Assembly: GCF_008642315.1 (NCBI RefSeq)
Contig: NZ_CP029192.1
Span: forward strand, 806,001 to 870,000
Direction of reading: 5' to 3'
DNA length: 64,000 nt
Source: Streptomyces venezuelae
GTDB taxonomy: Bacteria > Actinomycetota > Actinomycetes > Streptomycetales > Streptomycetaceae
Shown: in pieces, positions 24,706-34,112 of the stretch
Position numbering within the stretch: position 1 is the first letter of the stretch
Layout: every line of letters starts with the position of its first letter
Position numbers and translations under genes: made by a program
The notes under the pieces: model-generated
Told to the model about the DNA's origin: nothing
Database searches by the model: none
What the model saw: only the letters and a program-made list of their open reading frames with translations

Positions 24706-25446
24706 TTACGGCAGCCTGCCCGTCTCCGGATCGCGGCCCGTCAGGCAGTACGCGACGCCCGCCGGGCCCCGCATGACGAGCCAGCTGGGGCCGCGTGACA
24801 CGTACGTGGCGCCGAGTTGTTCGTGCCGGGTGCGGGTCGCGTTCGGGTTCGAGCAGGCCAGGTCCAGGTGGGCTCCGGTGGGGCCCGGGGTGTCCAGGCG
24901 TTGGAGGAGGAGGCGGAGCGGGAGGGTCGGTGGGGGTGTCACGCGATGGAATTCGGGGCGGGCGGCCGGCGTGGAGTCCCAGCGCGTGAGGGTCGCCCAG
25001 AAGGTGATCTCCGCTTCGTACGACTCCGGGGGGATGTCCACGCACACCTGGTCCAGGCGGCTCACCGCGCCGTCGGGGGCGGTGAGCGGTGCCGGGCGTG
25101 AGGTCTCGCCCGACCAGGGGACCAGGCAGAAGAGGAGGCCGGCCGGGGAGCGGAGCACCTCGAGGCCGTCCTCCGCGTGGACCGGGGCGGCGCCGAGGGC
25201 GCGCGCCTCGGCCGCGGTGACGGCGATGTCGTCGACGGCGAGGTCCAGGTGTGTGCCGCCCGGACCCGCCACGGCCTGCGCCTTCACGCACGCGTCGGCG
25301 GGGTCCGTGGGCAGCAGTGTGACGAACTCGCCGGCCTCGCCGCGGGGTGCGGAGAGGCGCGAGCCCGTGGCCGTCGCCCAGAAGGCGGCCGCCTCGGCGA
25401 AGCGGTCGCGCGGCCGGTCGATGAACGCGTACGCCCAGCGGATCAC
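24706..25446 (-). CDS. Two-domain VOC (glyoxalase/bleomycin-resistance) protein
   Basis: About 246 residues with two tandem vicinal-oxygen-chelate domains, each with paired beta-alpha-beta-beta-beta units (FAEAAAFWATATG...GGTHLDLAVDDI; YEAEITFWATLTRWD...GAHLDLACSN). Metal-ligand positions (His in THLDLA and AHLDLA) are kept, but the substrate is not predictable. GTG 25446 is chosen as the start because the VOC fold begins at IRWAYAFID; upstream frame has no conserved sequence. It is convergent with the LysR gene (10-bp gap) and downstream of the GGDEF-EAL gene. Confidence 0.82.
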   Translation of the reverse strand: MIRWAYAFIDRPRDRFAEAAAFWATATGSRLSAPRGEAGEFVTLLPTDPADACVKAQAVAGPGGTHLDLAVDDIAVTAAEARALGAAPVHAEDGLEVLRSPAGLLFCLVPWSGETSRPAPLTAPDGAVSRLDQVCVDIPPESYEAEITFWATLTRWDSTPAARPEFHRVTPPPTLPLRLLLQRLDTPGPTGAHLDLACSNPNATRTRHEQLGATYVSRGPSWLVMRGPAGVAYCLTGRDPETGRLP

Positions 25447-25493
25447 GCCGCGGCCCCGATCGCCGTCGTGATCGGCGCGTTCGTCCTCACCGC

Positions 25494-27629
25494 TCAGCCC
25501 GTCGCGTCCGCGAGTGCCAGTTCGTGGAGCCGGTCCGGCGGGCCCGGGCGGGCGTAGTACCAGCCCTGTGCCGTGTCGCAGCCGAGCTCCCGCAGCTGGT
25601 CCGCCTGGGCGCCCGTCTCCACGCCCTCGACGGTGACCGCCAGGTCGAGGCTGTGGGCGAGCGCCACGATCCCCTCGACGATCTTGAGGTCGACCGGGTC
25701 GGCGGGGAAGTGCTGCATGCCCTGGGTGAACGAGCGGTCCAGCTTGAGGACGCTCACCGGCAGGCGGCGCAGGTTGGCGAGGTTGGAGTAGCCCGTGCCG
25801 AAGTCGTCGAGGGCGATGTCCACGCCCATCTCGGCGAGCCTGCGCAACGGCTTGAGCAGGTCGTCGTCGGCTCCTATCAGCGCGGACTCCGTGACCTCGA
25901 GGCACAGGGCGCCCGGTTCGAGCCCCTCGCGCTCCAGGATGTCGACCGTGTCGGAGACCAGGCCGGGGTGGGTCAGCTGCATCGGCGACAGGTTGACGTT
26001 GACGCGCAGCGGGCCGGCCTCGCTGTGGCGTGCCTCCCAGCGGCGGGCCTGGCGGACGGACTCCTCCAGGACCCAGCGGCCGAGCGGCACGATCAGGCCG
26101 GTGTGCTCGGCGAGCGGGATGAAGCGGTCCGGGCCGATGATGCCGTGCTGCGGGTGCAGCCACCGCACCAGCGCCTCGGCGCCGCGCACGCTGCCGTCGC
26201 CGAGGTGGACGAGCGGCTGGTACTCGATGAAGAACTCGCCGCGCTCCAGCGCGGCGGGCAGCGCGGTGGTGAGGCCGTGCCGGGTGATGGCGCGGGCATC
26301 GGCCTCGGGGTCGGCGAGTTCGTAGCGGTTGCCGCCCGCCGACTTGGCCCGGTACATCGTGATGTCGGCGCTGCGCAGGACCTCCGCCGCGCCGCGCTCA
26401 CCGGCCGGGCCCTCCACGATGCCGATGCTGCCGCGCACGGTCAGTTCACGCCCGTCGACGCGGATCGGGGTGGCCAGGGCGTGCATGATGCGCCCGGCGA
26501 GTTCGTCCACCTCGGTCTCGGTGTCGGGACCCGTGGTGAGCGCCACGAACTCGTCGCCGCCCAGCCGGGCCACCATCTCGCCGGGTGCCGTCGCGCAGGA
26601 CTGCAGCCGGTCGGCGACCTCGACGAGCAGCCGGTCGCCGGCGGCGTGCCCGAGGCTGTCGTTGACGGTCTTGAAGCCGTCGAGGTCGAGGTAGCAGAGC
26701 CCGAACCGGGCGTTCTGACCCGCGGAGAGCGCCTTGTCCAGGCGCTCGAAGAACAGGGTGCGGTTGGGCAGCCCGGTGAGTGCGTCGTGGGTCGCCTCGT
26801 ACCGCAGGCGGAGGTTGAGCAGCCTGCGCTCGGTGGTGTCCTCCATCAGCGCCAGCTGGTACTGCGGCACCCCGTCCGCGTCGCGCAGCAGCGACACCGT
26901 GAGGTTGGTCCACAGGACCGTGCCGTCGGGGCGGTAGAAAGCCTTCTCCACGCGGTAGTGCTCCCGCTCGCCGCGCACCAGCTCCTCGTAGAGCTTCCAG
27001 ACGTGCGGCGAGTCGTCGGGGTGGGTCCACTCCCCGACGTTGCGTCCGCGGAGCTGGTGTTCCAGGCCGCCGAACATACGGATCAGCGCGTCGTTGACCT
27101 CGAGGACCATGCCGTCGAGGTCGGCGATGCCGATGCCGATGGCGGCGCCCTGGAAGACGGCGCGGAAGCGTGCCTCGCTGGCGTGCAGGGCCTCCGCGAC
27201 GGCGCTGCGCGCGTTCAGCGCGGCCCGGGAGATGGCCTCCTGCTCGGCGAGGGTGCGCTCGCGCAGGGCCTGGGCGAAGCCCGCGGCCATGGCGTGCTGG
27301 ATCCGGGCGGAGCGGGCCCGCAGCTCTTCGCGCGGTCCGTCGCCGCCGCAGTACAGGACCAGGTAGGCGTCGACGCAGTCGAGCGTGCGGCTGAGCGCCT
27401 CGGGGTCCGTGCAGTGCGTGCCGATGAGCGCGGCGCCGACGGCCTGGCTCTCCGCCGCGTCGAAGACCCGCTCCTGGAGCGCGTCACTCAACCGCCTGGC
27501 GAGCGGCACCAGTTGCTGTTCGAATTCGGGACGGGTCAGCGAGGTGGCCGTCACGGGAAAGATCGCACGGCTCCAGATAGTGGCGAACCGGCGCAGTCTG
27601 CCCTCGGGTCCGTCCTGCTCGCCGCTCAA
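25494..27629 (-). CDS. rmdA: PAS-GGDEF-EAL c-di-GMP enzyme, RmdA-like
   Basis: A 711-residue cytoplasmic protein: N-terminal helical region, PAS domain (about 150-265), GGDEF domain (275-440) with intact LGGDEF, and EAL domain (450-700) with intact EALVRW, LEVTESALIG, DDFGTGYSNL and KLDRSF motifs. Both synthesis and breakdown of c-di-GMP are possible. RmdA of S. coelicolor (SCO0928) has the same layout, acts mainly as a phosphodiesterase, influences development, and sits near the SCO0930 lipoprotein, as here. That synteny is recalled, not tested. The TTG start at 27629 overlaps the stop of the methyltransferase gene (TTGA), suggesting translational coupling. Confidence 0.85.
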   Translation of the reverse strand: MSGEQDGPEGRLRRFATIWSRAIFPVTATSLTRPEFEQQLVPLARRLSDALQERVFDAAESQAVGAALIGTHCTDPEALSRTLDCVDAYLVLYCGGDGPREELRARSARIQHAMAAGFAQALRERTLAEQEAISRAALNARSAVAEALHASEARFRAVFQGAAIGIGIADLDGMVLEVNDALIRMFGGLEHQLRGRNVGEWTHPDDSPHVWKLYEELVRGEREHYRVEKAFYRPDGTVLWTNLTVSLLRDADGVPQYQLALMEDTTERRLLNLRLRYEATHDALTGLPNRTLFFERLDKALSAGQNARFGLCYLDLDGFKTVNDSLGHAAGDRLLVEVADRLQSCATAPGEMVARLGGDEFVALTTGPDTETEVDELAGRIMHALATPIRVDGRELTVRGSIGIVEGPAGERGAAEVLRSADITMYRAKSAGGNRYELADPEADARAITRHGLTTALPAALERGEFFIEYQPLVHLGDGSVRGAEALVRWLHPQHGIIGPDRFIPLAEHTGLIVPLGRWVLEESVRQARRWEARHSEAGPLRVNVNLSPMQLTHPGLVSDTVDILEREGLEPGALCLEVTESALIGADDDLLKPLRRLAEMGVDIALDDFGTGYSNLANLRRLPVSVLKLDRSFTQGMQHFPADPVDLKIVEGIVALAHSLDLAVTVEGVETGAQADQLRELGCDTAQGWYYARPGPPDRLHELALADATG

Positions 27630-28438
27630 CGCTTCCGTCCCACGCCCGCGTATCCCGAGAAGGAGTACGGATCCTCCTCCTCGGGCGCCGTGTCGGGCCG
27701 CCAGTGCGGCATCGGCACCAGGCCGGGTTCCACCATGTCGTATCCCTCGAAGAACCGCGCGATCTCGTCGCGCGAGCGCATGATCAGTGGATTGCGGATG
27801 TCCTTGTATACACCGACCGTCCGGCCGGCTTGCTCGGGGGGAACGGGGATCCCTTCGTACGAGGCGTGACTGAGGACGACGAGGCTGCCGGGCGCGAGTG
27901 CGTCCCGCAGTTCGGCGACCGCCGCGTAAGGATCGTACGCGTCCTCGACGAAGTGGAGGACGGCGACGAGGAGAAGAGCCACCGGACGGTCCAGGTCGAG
28001 GACCGATGTGACCTCCGAACTGCCCAGAATGTCCCGGGGCTTGCGCAGGTCCGCGAAGGCGGCGGCAGTGCGCTCGGTGCCCTCCAGCACGGCGCGGCTG
28101 TGCGCGACGGCCACCGGGTCGTGGTCCACGTAGACGACGGCGGCCTCGGGGCTGGCCTGCTGCGCCACCTCGTGGACGTTGCCGAACGTCGGGATCCCGG
28201 AGCCGATGTCGAGGAACTGGGTGACGCCCTCGCGCACGGCGTGGTGCACCGCCCGGCGCATGAAGGCGCGGTTCGCCTGCATGATCTTCGGGAGCCCCGG
28301 CATGAACTCCATCGCCCTGCGGGCCGCCTCCCGGTCCACCTCGAAGTTGTGCGAGCCGCCCAGGTAGTAGTCGTAGATGCGGGAGACGCTGGGCATCGAG
28401 AGGTCGATGCCGGGCGGTGCCCAGGCGGGACGCTCCAT
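27626..28438 (-). CDS. DUF574 (Methyltransf_19) SAM-dependent methyltransferase
   Basis: A 270-residue protein of the actinobacterial DUF574 family. Seen here are the family start (MPSVSRIYDYYLGGSHNFEVD), the SAM-binding glycine loop FLDIGSGIPTFGNVHEVA and the acidic VVYVDHDPVAV. Family members are predicted methyltransferases with few known substrates. ATG 28438 is the usual family start; in-frame codons upstream to 28582 lack conservation. It is the first gene of a two-gene unit with the RmdA-like gene. About 150 bp separate it from the terminator of the lipoprotein gene. Confidence 0.88.
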   Translation of the reverse strand: MERPAWAPPGIDLSMPSVSRIYDYYLGGSHNFEVDREAARRAMEFMPGLPKIMQANRAFMRRAVHHAVREGVTQFLDIGSGIPTFGNVHEVAQQASPEAAVVYVDHDPVAVAHSRAVLEGTERTAAAFADLRKPRDILGSSEVTSVLDLDRPVALLLVAVLHFVEDAYDPYAAVAELRDALAPGSLVVLSHASYEGIPVPPEQAGRTVGVYKDIRNPLIMRSRDEIARFFEGYDMVEPGLVPMPHWRPDTAPEEEDPYSFSGYAGVGRKR

Positions 28439-28586
28439 CAAGACTCCAAGGCGTAGGGGGACGGCGCAGGCGATCCGGTGTTCGAGGGTGAGGCTACTGA
28501 TCGTCTGCCAAGGGAGCGAGTCAAAACGGAAATTGGCCGTCCGTTCTCGGTCACTGCCTTTGGCAAGTGCCGTGTCCCACACCGTC

Positions 28587-28632
28587 GACCGGCCCGCCTC
28601 CTCCCTGTGATATGGGAGGGGACGGGCCGGTC
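28587..28632 (-). terminator. Long hairpin after the lipoprotein gene
   Basis: GACCGGCCCG (28587-28596) pairs with CGGGCCGGTC (28623-28632), with an inner CTCCC/GGGAG stem. It begins about 20 bp beyond the lipoprotein stop and upstream of the methyltransferase gene on the same strand, so it should separate the two transcripts. Confidence 0.7.
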
Positions 28633-28652
28633 TGTCCGTGCGCCGTGCCGGG

Positions 28653-29624
28653 CTACTTGGAGGCGCCCACGGGCTTGCCCTGGGGGCTCGCCGCGTACCA
28701 AGTGCCGCCCACGCCCTGCCCGTTGGTGTCTCCGGGCTTCTTGTCGCCGGAGAAGGTGTACAGCGGCCAGCAGTCGATCGTCTGCTGTTTCGCGCCGTCC
28801 GGCCGGTCGAACACGGTGAAGCCCTTCTTGAGGATTCCTCGAGTGTCGTTCTTGTCCACGGGCGCCACCACGGGCCACTTGTCGAGGCAGGCGCCGGTGC
28901 AGGCGGACTTCATCGGCCAGGCGGAGTCCTTGGTGAAGCGGTAGACCGTCATGCCGTTCTTGTCGACGACGATCTCGCCGAGCTTCGGGTCCTTGCGGGT
29001 GGACAGGCCCGCGGGGTCCACGGGGGCGGTTTCGGCCGCGGCGGGCGCCGCCTTCTTGCCGTCCGGGGCGGCCGCGTACCAAGTGCCTCCGACGCCCTGA
29101 CCCTTGGCGTCGCCCGCCTCGGCGTCCTGCGCGTACCGGTACATCGGCCAGCCGTCGATGGTCAGCTGCTTGGTGCCGTCGGCGGCGGTGACCTCGCCGA
29201 GCAGGGATTCGTCGACGCCGGGGGCGGCCTTGGCGCCGTCGGCGGCGACGGCGGGCCACGCCTTGAGGCAGGCGGCGTCGCAGTTGGACTCGGGCGGCTG
29301 GGCGGTGTCCTTGTCGAAGCGGTACAGGGTGCGGCCCTCACTGTCGGTGACGACCTTCCCGAGCTTCTTGCTGTCCCACACCGCGAGTTGCCCGGCCGCC
29401 TTCGCCTTGGCGCCCGCGCCCTTGTCCGCGGCGCCGGAGTCGTCTCCGTAACCGCCGTAGCCGTCGCCCTTCGCCGGCGCTTCGTTGCCCACGTTCTGCC
29501 CGTTCGGGGACTGGTCCCCCTTCTCCTGGCCGCACGCCGTCGTCAGCGCCAGCAGGGCCGCGGCTGTCGCCACGAGCGAGGCGCTCCGCCAGGCCCTGGG
29601 GGAACCCCCACTTGGATACAGCAT
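28653..29624 (-). CDS. SCO0930-type lipoprotein with repeated domains
   Basis: A 323-residue exported lipoprotein. The signal peptide ends in the lipobox LTTAC (Cys near residue 31), followed by a Gly-rich linker. Two copies of the secreted-repeat domain (Lipoprotein_15) follow; each has Cys-containing segments of the type CDAACLKAWPAV / CTGACLDKWPVV and a GQGVGGTWYAA end. The function of this family is unknown. ATG 29624 gives the best signal peptide; an upstream in-frame ATG at 29678 adds 18 residues. It lies next to the methyltransferase and RmdA-like genes, an association also recalled from S. coelicolor. Confidence 0.88.
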   Translation of the reverse strand: MLYPSGGSPRAWRSASLVATAAALLALTTACGQEKGDQSPNGQNVGNEAPAKGDGYGGYGDDSGAADKGAGAKAKAAGQLAVWDSKKLGKVVTDSEGRTLYRFDKDTAQPPESNCDAACLKAWPAVAADGAKAAPGVDESLLGEVTAADGTKQLTIDGWPMYRYAQDAEAGDAKGQGVGGTWYAAAPDGKKAAPAAAETAPVDPAGLSTRKDPKLGEIVVDKNGMTVYRFTKDSAWPMKSACTGACLDKWPVVAPVDKNDTRGILKKGFTVFDRPDGAKQQTIDCWPLYTFSGDKKPGDTNGQGVGGTWYAASPQGKPVGASK

Positions 29625-29917
29625 CGTTGACTCCCACTGTCCGCAGAGGTGTCGTGACGCCCGGTTGCGCCACAACATGGCCCTAGGTACGGGGCGGGCC
29701 GGGCGGCGCGTTCAACCGCGGTACAAGATTCTTTGCGCGGCGCGGGTGGCGCGGGTGCGGTGCGTGGGGCCGGTGCGGTGGGTGCGGGCTCGTCGCGCGG
29801 GCCCTGTTCGAACACCAGCCGGGCCCCGCGCGCCCCGCGTCAAACACCTGACGCCCACGCGTCCTCCCTTCGGGTCATTCGGTGGCTCGGATGGCGTAGC
29901 GGGCGTGCGCGGGGCTC

Positions 29918-30514
29918 ATGCTCCTCGTCGTGCACGGAACTCCGCGAGCCTTGTCGCCCCTCGTCACACGCGTGTTGGCGCTCGTCGCGCTCGCCCTGCT
30001 GCTCGGCGCGTCGTCGGCCGTCGGCTCGGCGTCCGCCGACGCCTGTGCCTACGCGTCGGTGGACCAGGGCGCCACGGGTGGCGGCACGGTGGCCGTCGCG
30101 GGCGACGGCGCCGACTGCCATGCCGGGCCCATCCATCCCCCGAAACCGCCCCCTCCGCCCCCACCCCCGGAACCACCGCCTCCGCCTCCGCCGCCCAAGC
30201 CGCCCGCCCCGGAACCGCCCCCGCCGCCCCCGGCTCCCGCACCGCCCGAGCCGTCCGTCCGCCCCGCGGCGCCACCGCCACCGCCTCCGCCTCCCAGGCA
30301 GGCCGCGGCACCGGCCCCCGCGCCGAAGCCCAAACCCAAGCCCTCCGCCCGCCCGCCGAAGCCGCCCAAGGCCGAGCCCAAGCCCGTCACATATCCGGAG
30401 TACCACGCTCCGCCTCGTAAGCGGCCGCCGCGCCACGGCCCGTCCCTCGTCTCGCTCACCCTGCTCGTCACGGCACCCGCGGTGCTCGCCGTCGCCGCGC
30501 TGCGCCCGCGCTGA
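29918..30514 (+). CDS. Secreted proline-rich protein with C-terminal anchor
   Basis: A 198-residue protein of low complexity. An N-terminal hydrophobic segment (about 18-40) looks like a signal peptide or anchor. Residues of about 70-150 are almost only Pro with Glu, Lys and Ala (PPPPPPPPEPPP type), which could span the cell wall. A second hydrophobic segment near the C-terminus ends in RPR. No enzyme motif is present. It ends 15 bp before the DUF4239 gene, with GGAGG between them, so the two are probably an operon. The 240 bp upstream (29679-29917) show no clear feature. Confidence 0.7.
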   Translation: MLLVVHGTPRALSPLVTRVLALVALALLLGASSAVGSASADACAYASVDQGATGGGTVAVAGDGADCHAGPIHPPKPPPPPPPPEPPPPPPPPKPPAPEPPPPPPAPAPPEPSVRPAAPPPPPPPPRQAAAPAPAPKPKPKPSARPPKPPKAEPKPVTYPEYHAPPRKRPPRHGPSLVSLTLLVTAPAVLAVAALRPR

Positions 30515-30529
30515 CCGCCGGAGGAATTC

Positions 30530-31294
30530 ATGTCGGAATGGCTTGTTCTCACCCTCGCGATGGTGGCCGCTTGCGGTGTCGTGCTCATCGTGACCCTGCT
30601 GCGGCACCGGAGGACCGGCGCGGACTACGACGCCTCGGAGACACCGGACGTCATCGAGTACATGACGATGATGATCGGTGTCGTGTACGCCATCGTGTTG
30701 GGCCTGGCCATCGCGGGTGTCTGGGAGGCACGCGGCGCCGCCCAGGAACACGTCCGCGTCGAGGCGCAGTCGTTGCACGAGGTCTCGGAGCGTGCCCGGA
30801 TCTATCCGGAGGATGTGCGGGAGCGCATTCGGGACGACGTCCACACCTATGTCAGCCATGTCGTGACCACGGAGTGGGACGCGATGAAGTCCAAGGGGGA
30901 GCTCACCGACCGGGGCGCGGAGCTCCTGTCGCGCGTACGTCATGACGTGACCGACTACGAACCGAAGTCGGACTTCGAGGCGCAGGCGTACCAGCCGCTG
31001 GTCGACTCGGTGGCGGCCGCCGACGACGCGCGCAGCGCCCGTGCCGACAGCGTCGGCGCGACGATGCCCGGTGTGGTCTGGTTCGGCCTGATCACGGGCG
31101 GCCTCGTCACCATCGGCATGATCTTCGCCCTGCAGATCCGCCGCACGCCGCGCGAACTGGTCCTCGCCGGACTGTTCTCCGCCCTCTTCGCCTTCCTGCT
31201 CTTCCTCATCTGGGACTTCGACGCCCCCTACAGCCGGGGCATCGCGGCGACGGCGGAGCCGTTCAAGGCGCTCTTCCCCGGCCTCGGGGGCTGA
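30530..31294 (+). CDS. DUF4239-like membrane protein
   Basis: A 254-residue membrane protein with four predicted helices (about 5-23, 48-68, 180-200, 207-227) and a hydrophilic middle of about 110 residues. The layout and the segment MTMMIGVVYAIVLGLAIAGVWE match the bestrophin-like DUF4239 family, whose role is unknown. The ATG has GGAGG at the right distance. It follows the proline-rich protein gene and ends at a hairpin shared with the convergent mannosyltransferase gene. Confidence 0.8.
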   Translation: MSEWLVLTLAMVAACGVVLIVTLLRHRRTGADYDASETPDVIEYMTMMIGVVYAIVLGLAIAGVWEARGAAQEHVRVEAQSLHEVSERARIYPEDVRERIRDDVHTYVSHVVTTEWDAMKSKGELTDRGAELLSRVRHDVTDYEPKSDFEAQAYQPLVDSVAAADDARSARADSVGATMPGVVWFGLITGGLVTIGMIFALQIRRTPRELVLAGLFSALFAFLLFLIWDFDAPYSRGIAATAEPFKALFPGLGG

Positions 31295-31300
31295 CCCGGC

Positions 31301-31349
31301 CGGCCGCAAGGGCGCGGAGAGACCTCAACTCCCCGCGCTCTTGCGGCCG
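31301..31349. terminator. Bidirectional hairpin between convergent genes
   Basis: CGGCCGCAAG (31301-31310) pairs with CTTGCGGCCG (31340-31349), with further near-perfect pairing inside. It starts 7 bp after the DUF4239-like gene and covers the stop of the convergent glycosyltransferase gene, so it can serve both. Confidence 0.7.
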
Positions 31350-32095
31350 AACCGCAGTCTCCACGGGGTGATCGCCGACTCGGCCTGCACGCGCAGGCTG
31401 AGTTTCGACTCGCCGTTGACGCGCTCCTCGAAGGTGATCGGCACCTCGACGATGTGCAGGCCGCGTCGGATCACGCGGTGGTTCATCTCGACCTGGAAGG
31501 AGTAGCCGTTGCTCCGCACCGAGGACAGGTCGATCGCTTCCAGCGCCGTGCCGCGCCACGCCTTGAACCCGGCCGTGGCGTCCTTGACGCCGAGCCGCAG
31601 GACCGCGTTGACGTAGAAGTTCGCCCAGGCGGAGAGCGCCTTGCGGTGCCAGGACCAGGCGGTGGCGAGCGCGCCGCCCGCCACGTACCGCGAGCCGATC
31701 ACGACGGCCGGGCCGTCGCCGCCCGCGAGCAGGGTGCGCACCATCAGCGGGAGCGTCTCCGCAGGGTGCGAGAGGTCCGCGTCCATCTGGACCACGACGT
31801 CCGCGCCGTCGGCGAGGGCGCGGGTCATTCCGGCCACGTAGGCACGGCCGAGGCCGTCCTTGTGCGTCCGGTGCAGGACGGTGACGGTTCCGGCGGACTC
31901 CGCCGCGATCCGGTCCGCGAGGGCGCCGGTGCCGTCGGGCGAACCGTCGTCGACCACCAGGACGTGCAGGTTCGGCAGGGCGAGCGAGGTGAGCAGGCCG
32001 ACGAGTAGGGGCAGATTCTCCCGCTCGTTGTACGTGGGGACGACCACCACGACCTTCGGGGAGGGCGTGTCGGCGGCCCGGGACGCCTGGCTCAC
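31325..32095 (-). CDS. Polyprenol monophosphomannose synthase (Ppm-type GT2)
   Basis: A 256-residue family-2 glycosyltransferase of the dolichol-phosphate-mannose synthase type. It should transfer mannose from GDP-mannose to a polyprenyl phosphate at the inner membrane face, feeding protein O-mannosylation. Seen are PTYNERENLPLLV at the N-terminus, the DDGSPDGTG and QMDADLSHP nucleotide/metal motifs, and the acceptor-side GSRYV and KAWRG segments. No membrane anchor is present. The GTG at 32095 follows a run of seven G with five-base spacing; codons to 32119 are less likely. Confidence 0.9.
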   Translation of the reverse strand: MSQASRAADTPSPKVVVVVPTYNERENLPLLVGLLTSLALPNLHVLVVDDGSPDGTGALADRIAAESAGTVTVLHRTHKDGLGRAYVAGMTRALADGADVVVQMDADLSHPAETLPLMVRTLLAGGDGPAVVIGSRYVAGGALATAWSWHRKALSAWANFYVNAVLRLGVKDATAGFKAWRGTALEAIDLSSVRSNGYSFQVEMNHRVIRRGLHIVEVPITFEERVNGESKLSLRVQAESAITPWRLRFGRKSAGS

Positions 32096-32259
32096 GATCA
32101 CCCCCCCAATGCGACGCACCGTGCGGTCGGCCTCACCCTACGGCAGGGCTCACGGAATTCCGCCAACTCCGCGCTGGACAGGCTCAGTTGTGTGGCCGAT
32201 CGCCCGCGATGGCCGTGAACCGCAGTGCGCCGCGGCCCGAAACGGCGCACTCTGGTCCC

Positions 32260-32472
32260 ATGGCCTGGCAATCACCGATCGTCGTCCACCCGCCCGCCGC
32301 CGACGGTGGCCGGCAGGTCACTGTGCGCGGACAGGACGCGGGCGTCGCCCGCAGCGACGACGAGCTGACACAACTCCTGCGGCGGGCCGGGCTCGGCGAG
32401 GCCGACATCGCGCTCGACGACCCGCACCTCGTCGAGTGGCGCGGCGGCCCGCACGTATGGCCGCACGCCTGA
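32260..32472 (+). CDS. Small conserved-type hypothetical protein (70 aa)
   Basis: A 70-residue acidic protein starting MAWQSPIVVHPPAADGGRQV and ending GGPHVWPHA. It contains a segment that looks like a short helix (DDELTQLLRRAGL). Codon use fits Streptomyces coding DNA, and the ATG was preferred over an upstream in-frame start at 32188. No domain is recognised and no ribosome site is strong. Divergent from the mannosyltransferase gene. Confidence 0.6.
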   Translation: MAWQSPIVVHPPAADGGRQVTVRGQDAGVARSDDELTQLLRRAGLGEADIALDDPHLVEWRGGPHVWPHA

Positions 32473-32506
32473 AGCCACCTCCTGACACACGCCGCCCCGC
32501 ACCGGA

Positions 32507-32544
32507 CACGCCCCCGCCCGCGCGGCACGCCCCCGTCCGCGCGG
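32507..32544. repeat. 19-bp direct repeat
   Basis: Two adjacent 19-bp units (CACGCCCCCGYCCGCGCGG) differ at one base. They lie in the gap between the small protein and the esterase gene. No role is evident. Confidence 0.6.
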
Positions 32545-32645
32545 CACGCGCGCCACCCGGCGGTCTGATTTGCCGCATTCACCCCAATTGTTATCGTTCC
32601 TGGGAAGCGAGATACGGAACGGGGACGCGCGTGGAGCGGGTGCCG

Positions 32646-33950
32646 ATGGCCGTCGGGCCGCTGGACTGGTCGCTGGTCGACGGGGCGGTTCCGCTCGCCG
32701 TCAAGATCCTCGGCGCTCTCGCCCTCGCCGCGCTCATCCTCTCCCGCGACCGCCGCTGGTGGACCCGGCTGCTCCCGCTCGCCGTGGCCGCGGCGGCGCT
32801 GCTGACCCTGCTGGTCGAGCTGACCGTCGACGACTGGTGGCAGCCCTTCCCCGACAAGCTGCCCGGTGATGTCGTCGTGTGGCTCGGGGTGGCGATCCTG
32901 GGGGTATGTCTGGCGCTGTTCCGGATGCCCACGCTCCGCTGGCGCGGGCGTGCGGGCGCACTGCTCTCGGGGGTGCTCGTCGTCGTGCTGGGCCTCTCCG
33001 AGGTCAACATCCACTTCGACAACTACCCGACGCTGCGGACCATGCTCGGCCCGCAGGACACCGTCAGCCTCAAGGACGCGACGGGCAAGAACGAACCGAC
33101 GCTCGACGTGCCGGAGGGCAAGGCGCTGTCGGACGTCTGGAAGGCGCCGGCCGGGCTGCCCGGCAAGGGCACCGTCTCCACGGTCTCGATCCCGGGCAAG
33201 AAGTCGGGATTCAAGGCCCGCGACGCCTACGTCTATCTGCCGCCGGCCTACCGCGCCTCGCCCCGGCCGCTCCTGCCCGTGCTCGTCCTCATGGCGGGGC
33301 AGCCCGGCTCCCCGCAGGACTGGATCACCTCGGGCCAGCTGCCGGACATGATGGACGACTTCGCCGGACGCCACGCGGGGCTCGCGCCGGTCGTCCTGGT
33401 GGTGGACCCGCTGGGTTCCCCCTTCGACAATCCGCTGTGCATGGACTCCAAGCTCGGCAACGTGCAGACGTATCTCGCCGACGACGTGCCCGGCTGGGCG
33501 GCGAGCCATCTGCAGGCGGCGAAGGACCGGGCGCACTGGGCGGTCTCCGGCCTCTCCAATGGCGGTACGTGCGCCCTGCAGATGGCGGTCAACGCGCCGC
33601 GGCGCTACGGCACCTTCCTCGACATCTCCGGCCAGGACGAGCCGACCCTCGGGAGCCGCAAGGAGACCGTGGACGCGGCGTTCGGCGGCGACGAGGCGGC
33701 GTACGAGAAGGTCAACCCGATGGACGTGCTCGCGAGGACGAAGTTCCCCGACACCTCCGGAGCCGTCGTCGCGGGGACCGACGACTCGACGTACCGGCCA
33801 CAGGCGCTCAAGGTGTACGCGGCGGCGAAGAAGGCGGGGATGCGGGTCGAGCTCGTCGAGCTGCCCGGCGGGCACAGCTGGCAGGTGTGGCGCCCCGGTC
33901 TGGAGAGGCAGCTCCCGTGGCTCGCGTCCCGCACCGGCCTGACCCCCTGA
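32646..33950 (+). CDS. Membrane-anchored esterase of the FrmB/antigen-85 type
   Basis: About 434 residues. Three or four N-terminal membrane helices (to about residue 115) are followed by an extracytoplasmic alpha/beta-hydrolase domain of the esterase-D/mycolyltransferase-like family. The nucleophile elbow is GLSNGGTCAL, and a C-terminal His lies in LPGGHSWQVW. The substrate is unknown; similar proteins act on cell-surface esters. ATG 32646 has GGAG nine bases upstream; GTG 32631 with GGGGAC is an equally good start five codons earlier. About 245 bp between its stop and the next gene hold only a candidate promoter element. Confidence 0.82.
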   Translation: MAVGPLDWSLVDGAVPLAVKILGALALAALILSRDRRWWTRLLPLAVAAAALLTLLVELTVDDWWQPFPDKLPGDVVVWLGVAILGVCLALFRMPTLRWRGRAGALLSGVLVVVLGLSEVNIHFDNYPTLRTMLGPQDTVSLKDATGKNEPTLDVPEGKALSDVWKAPAGLPGKGTVSTVSIPGKKSGFKARDAYVYLPPAYRASPRPLLPVLVLMAGQPGSPQDWITSGQLPDMMDDFAGRHAGLAPVVLVVDPLGSPFDNPLCMDSKLGNVQTYLADDVPGWAASHLQAAKDRAHWAVSGLSNGGTCALQMAVNAPRRYGTFLDISGQDEPTLGSRKETVDAAFGGDEAAYEKVNPMDVLARTKFPDTSGAVVAGTDDSTYRPQALKVYAAAKKAGMRVELVELPGGHSWQVWRPGLERQLPWLASRTGLTP

Positions 33951-34112
33951 AGCCACCCTTGAAAGGCTCGCCCGCGAGCCGCCGTCCCCGCCGGACGCGC
34001 CCTCGCACACCACCGGCCCCCGTCGTCCGCGCCGCGCCGCGCCGTTCGCCCGACCGGCCCACGTGATTGCCCCGTTCGCGCGACACGGATCGCGGCGCGC
34101 CGGGACCGTACC

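Noticed and set aside
30120..30370. C-rich tandem repeats resembling a CRISPR or satellite array
   Set aside because: They are proline codons inside a coherent secreted protein; there are no spaced repeats of constant length.
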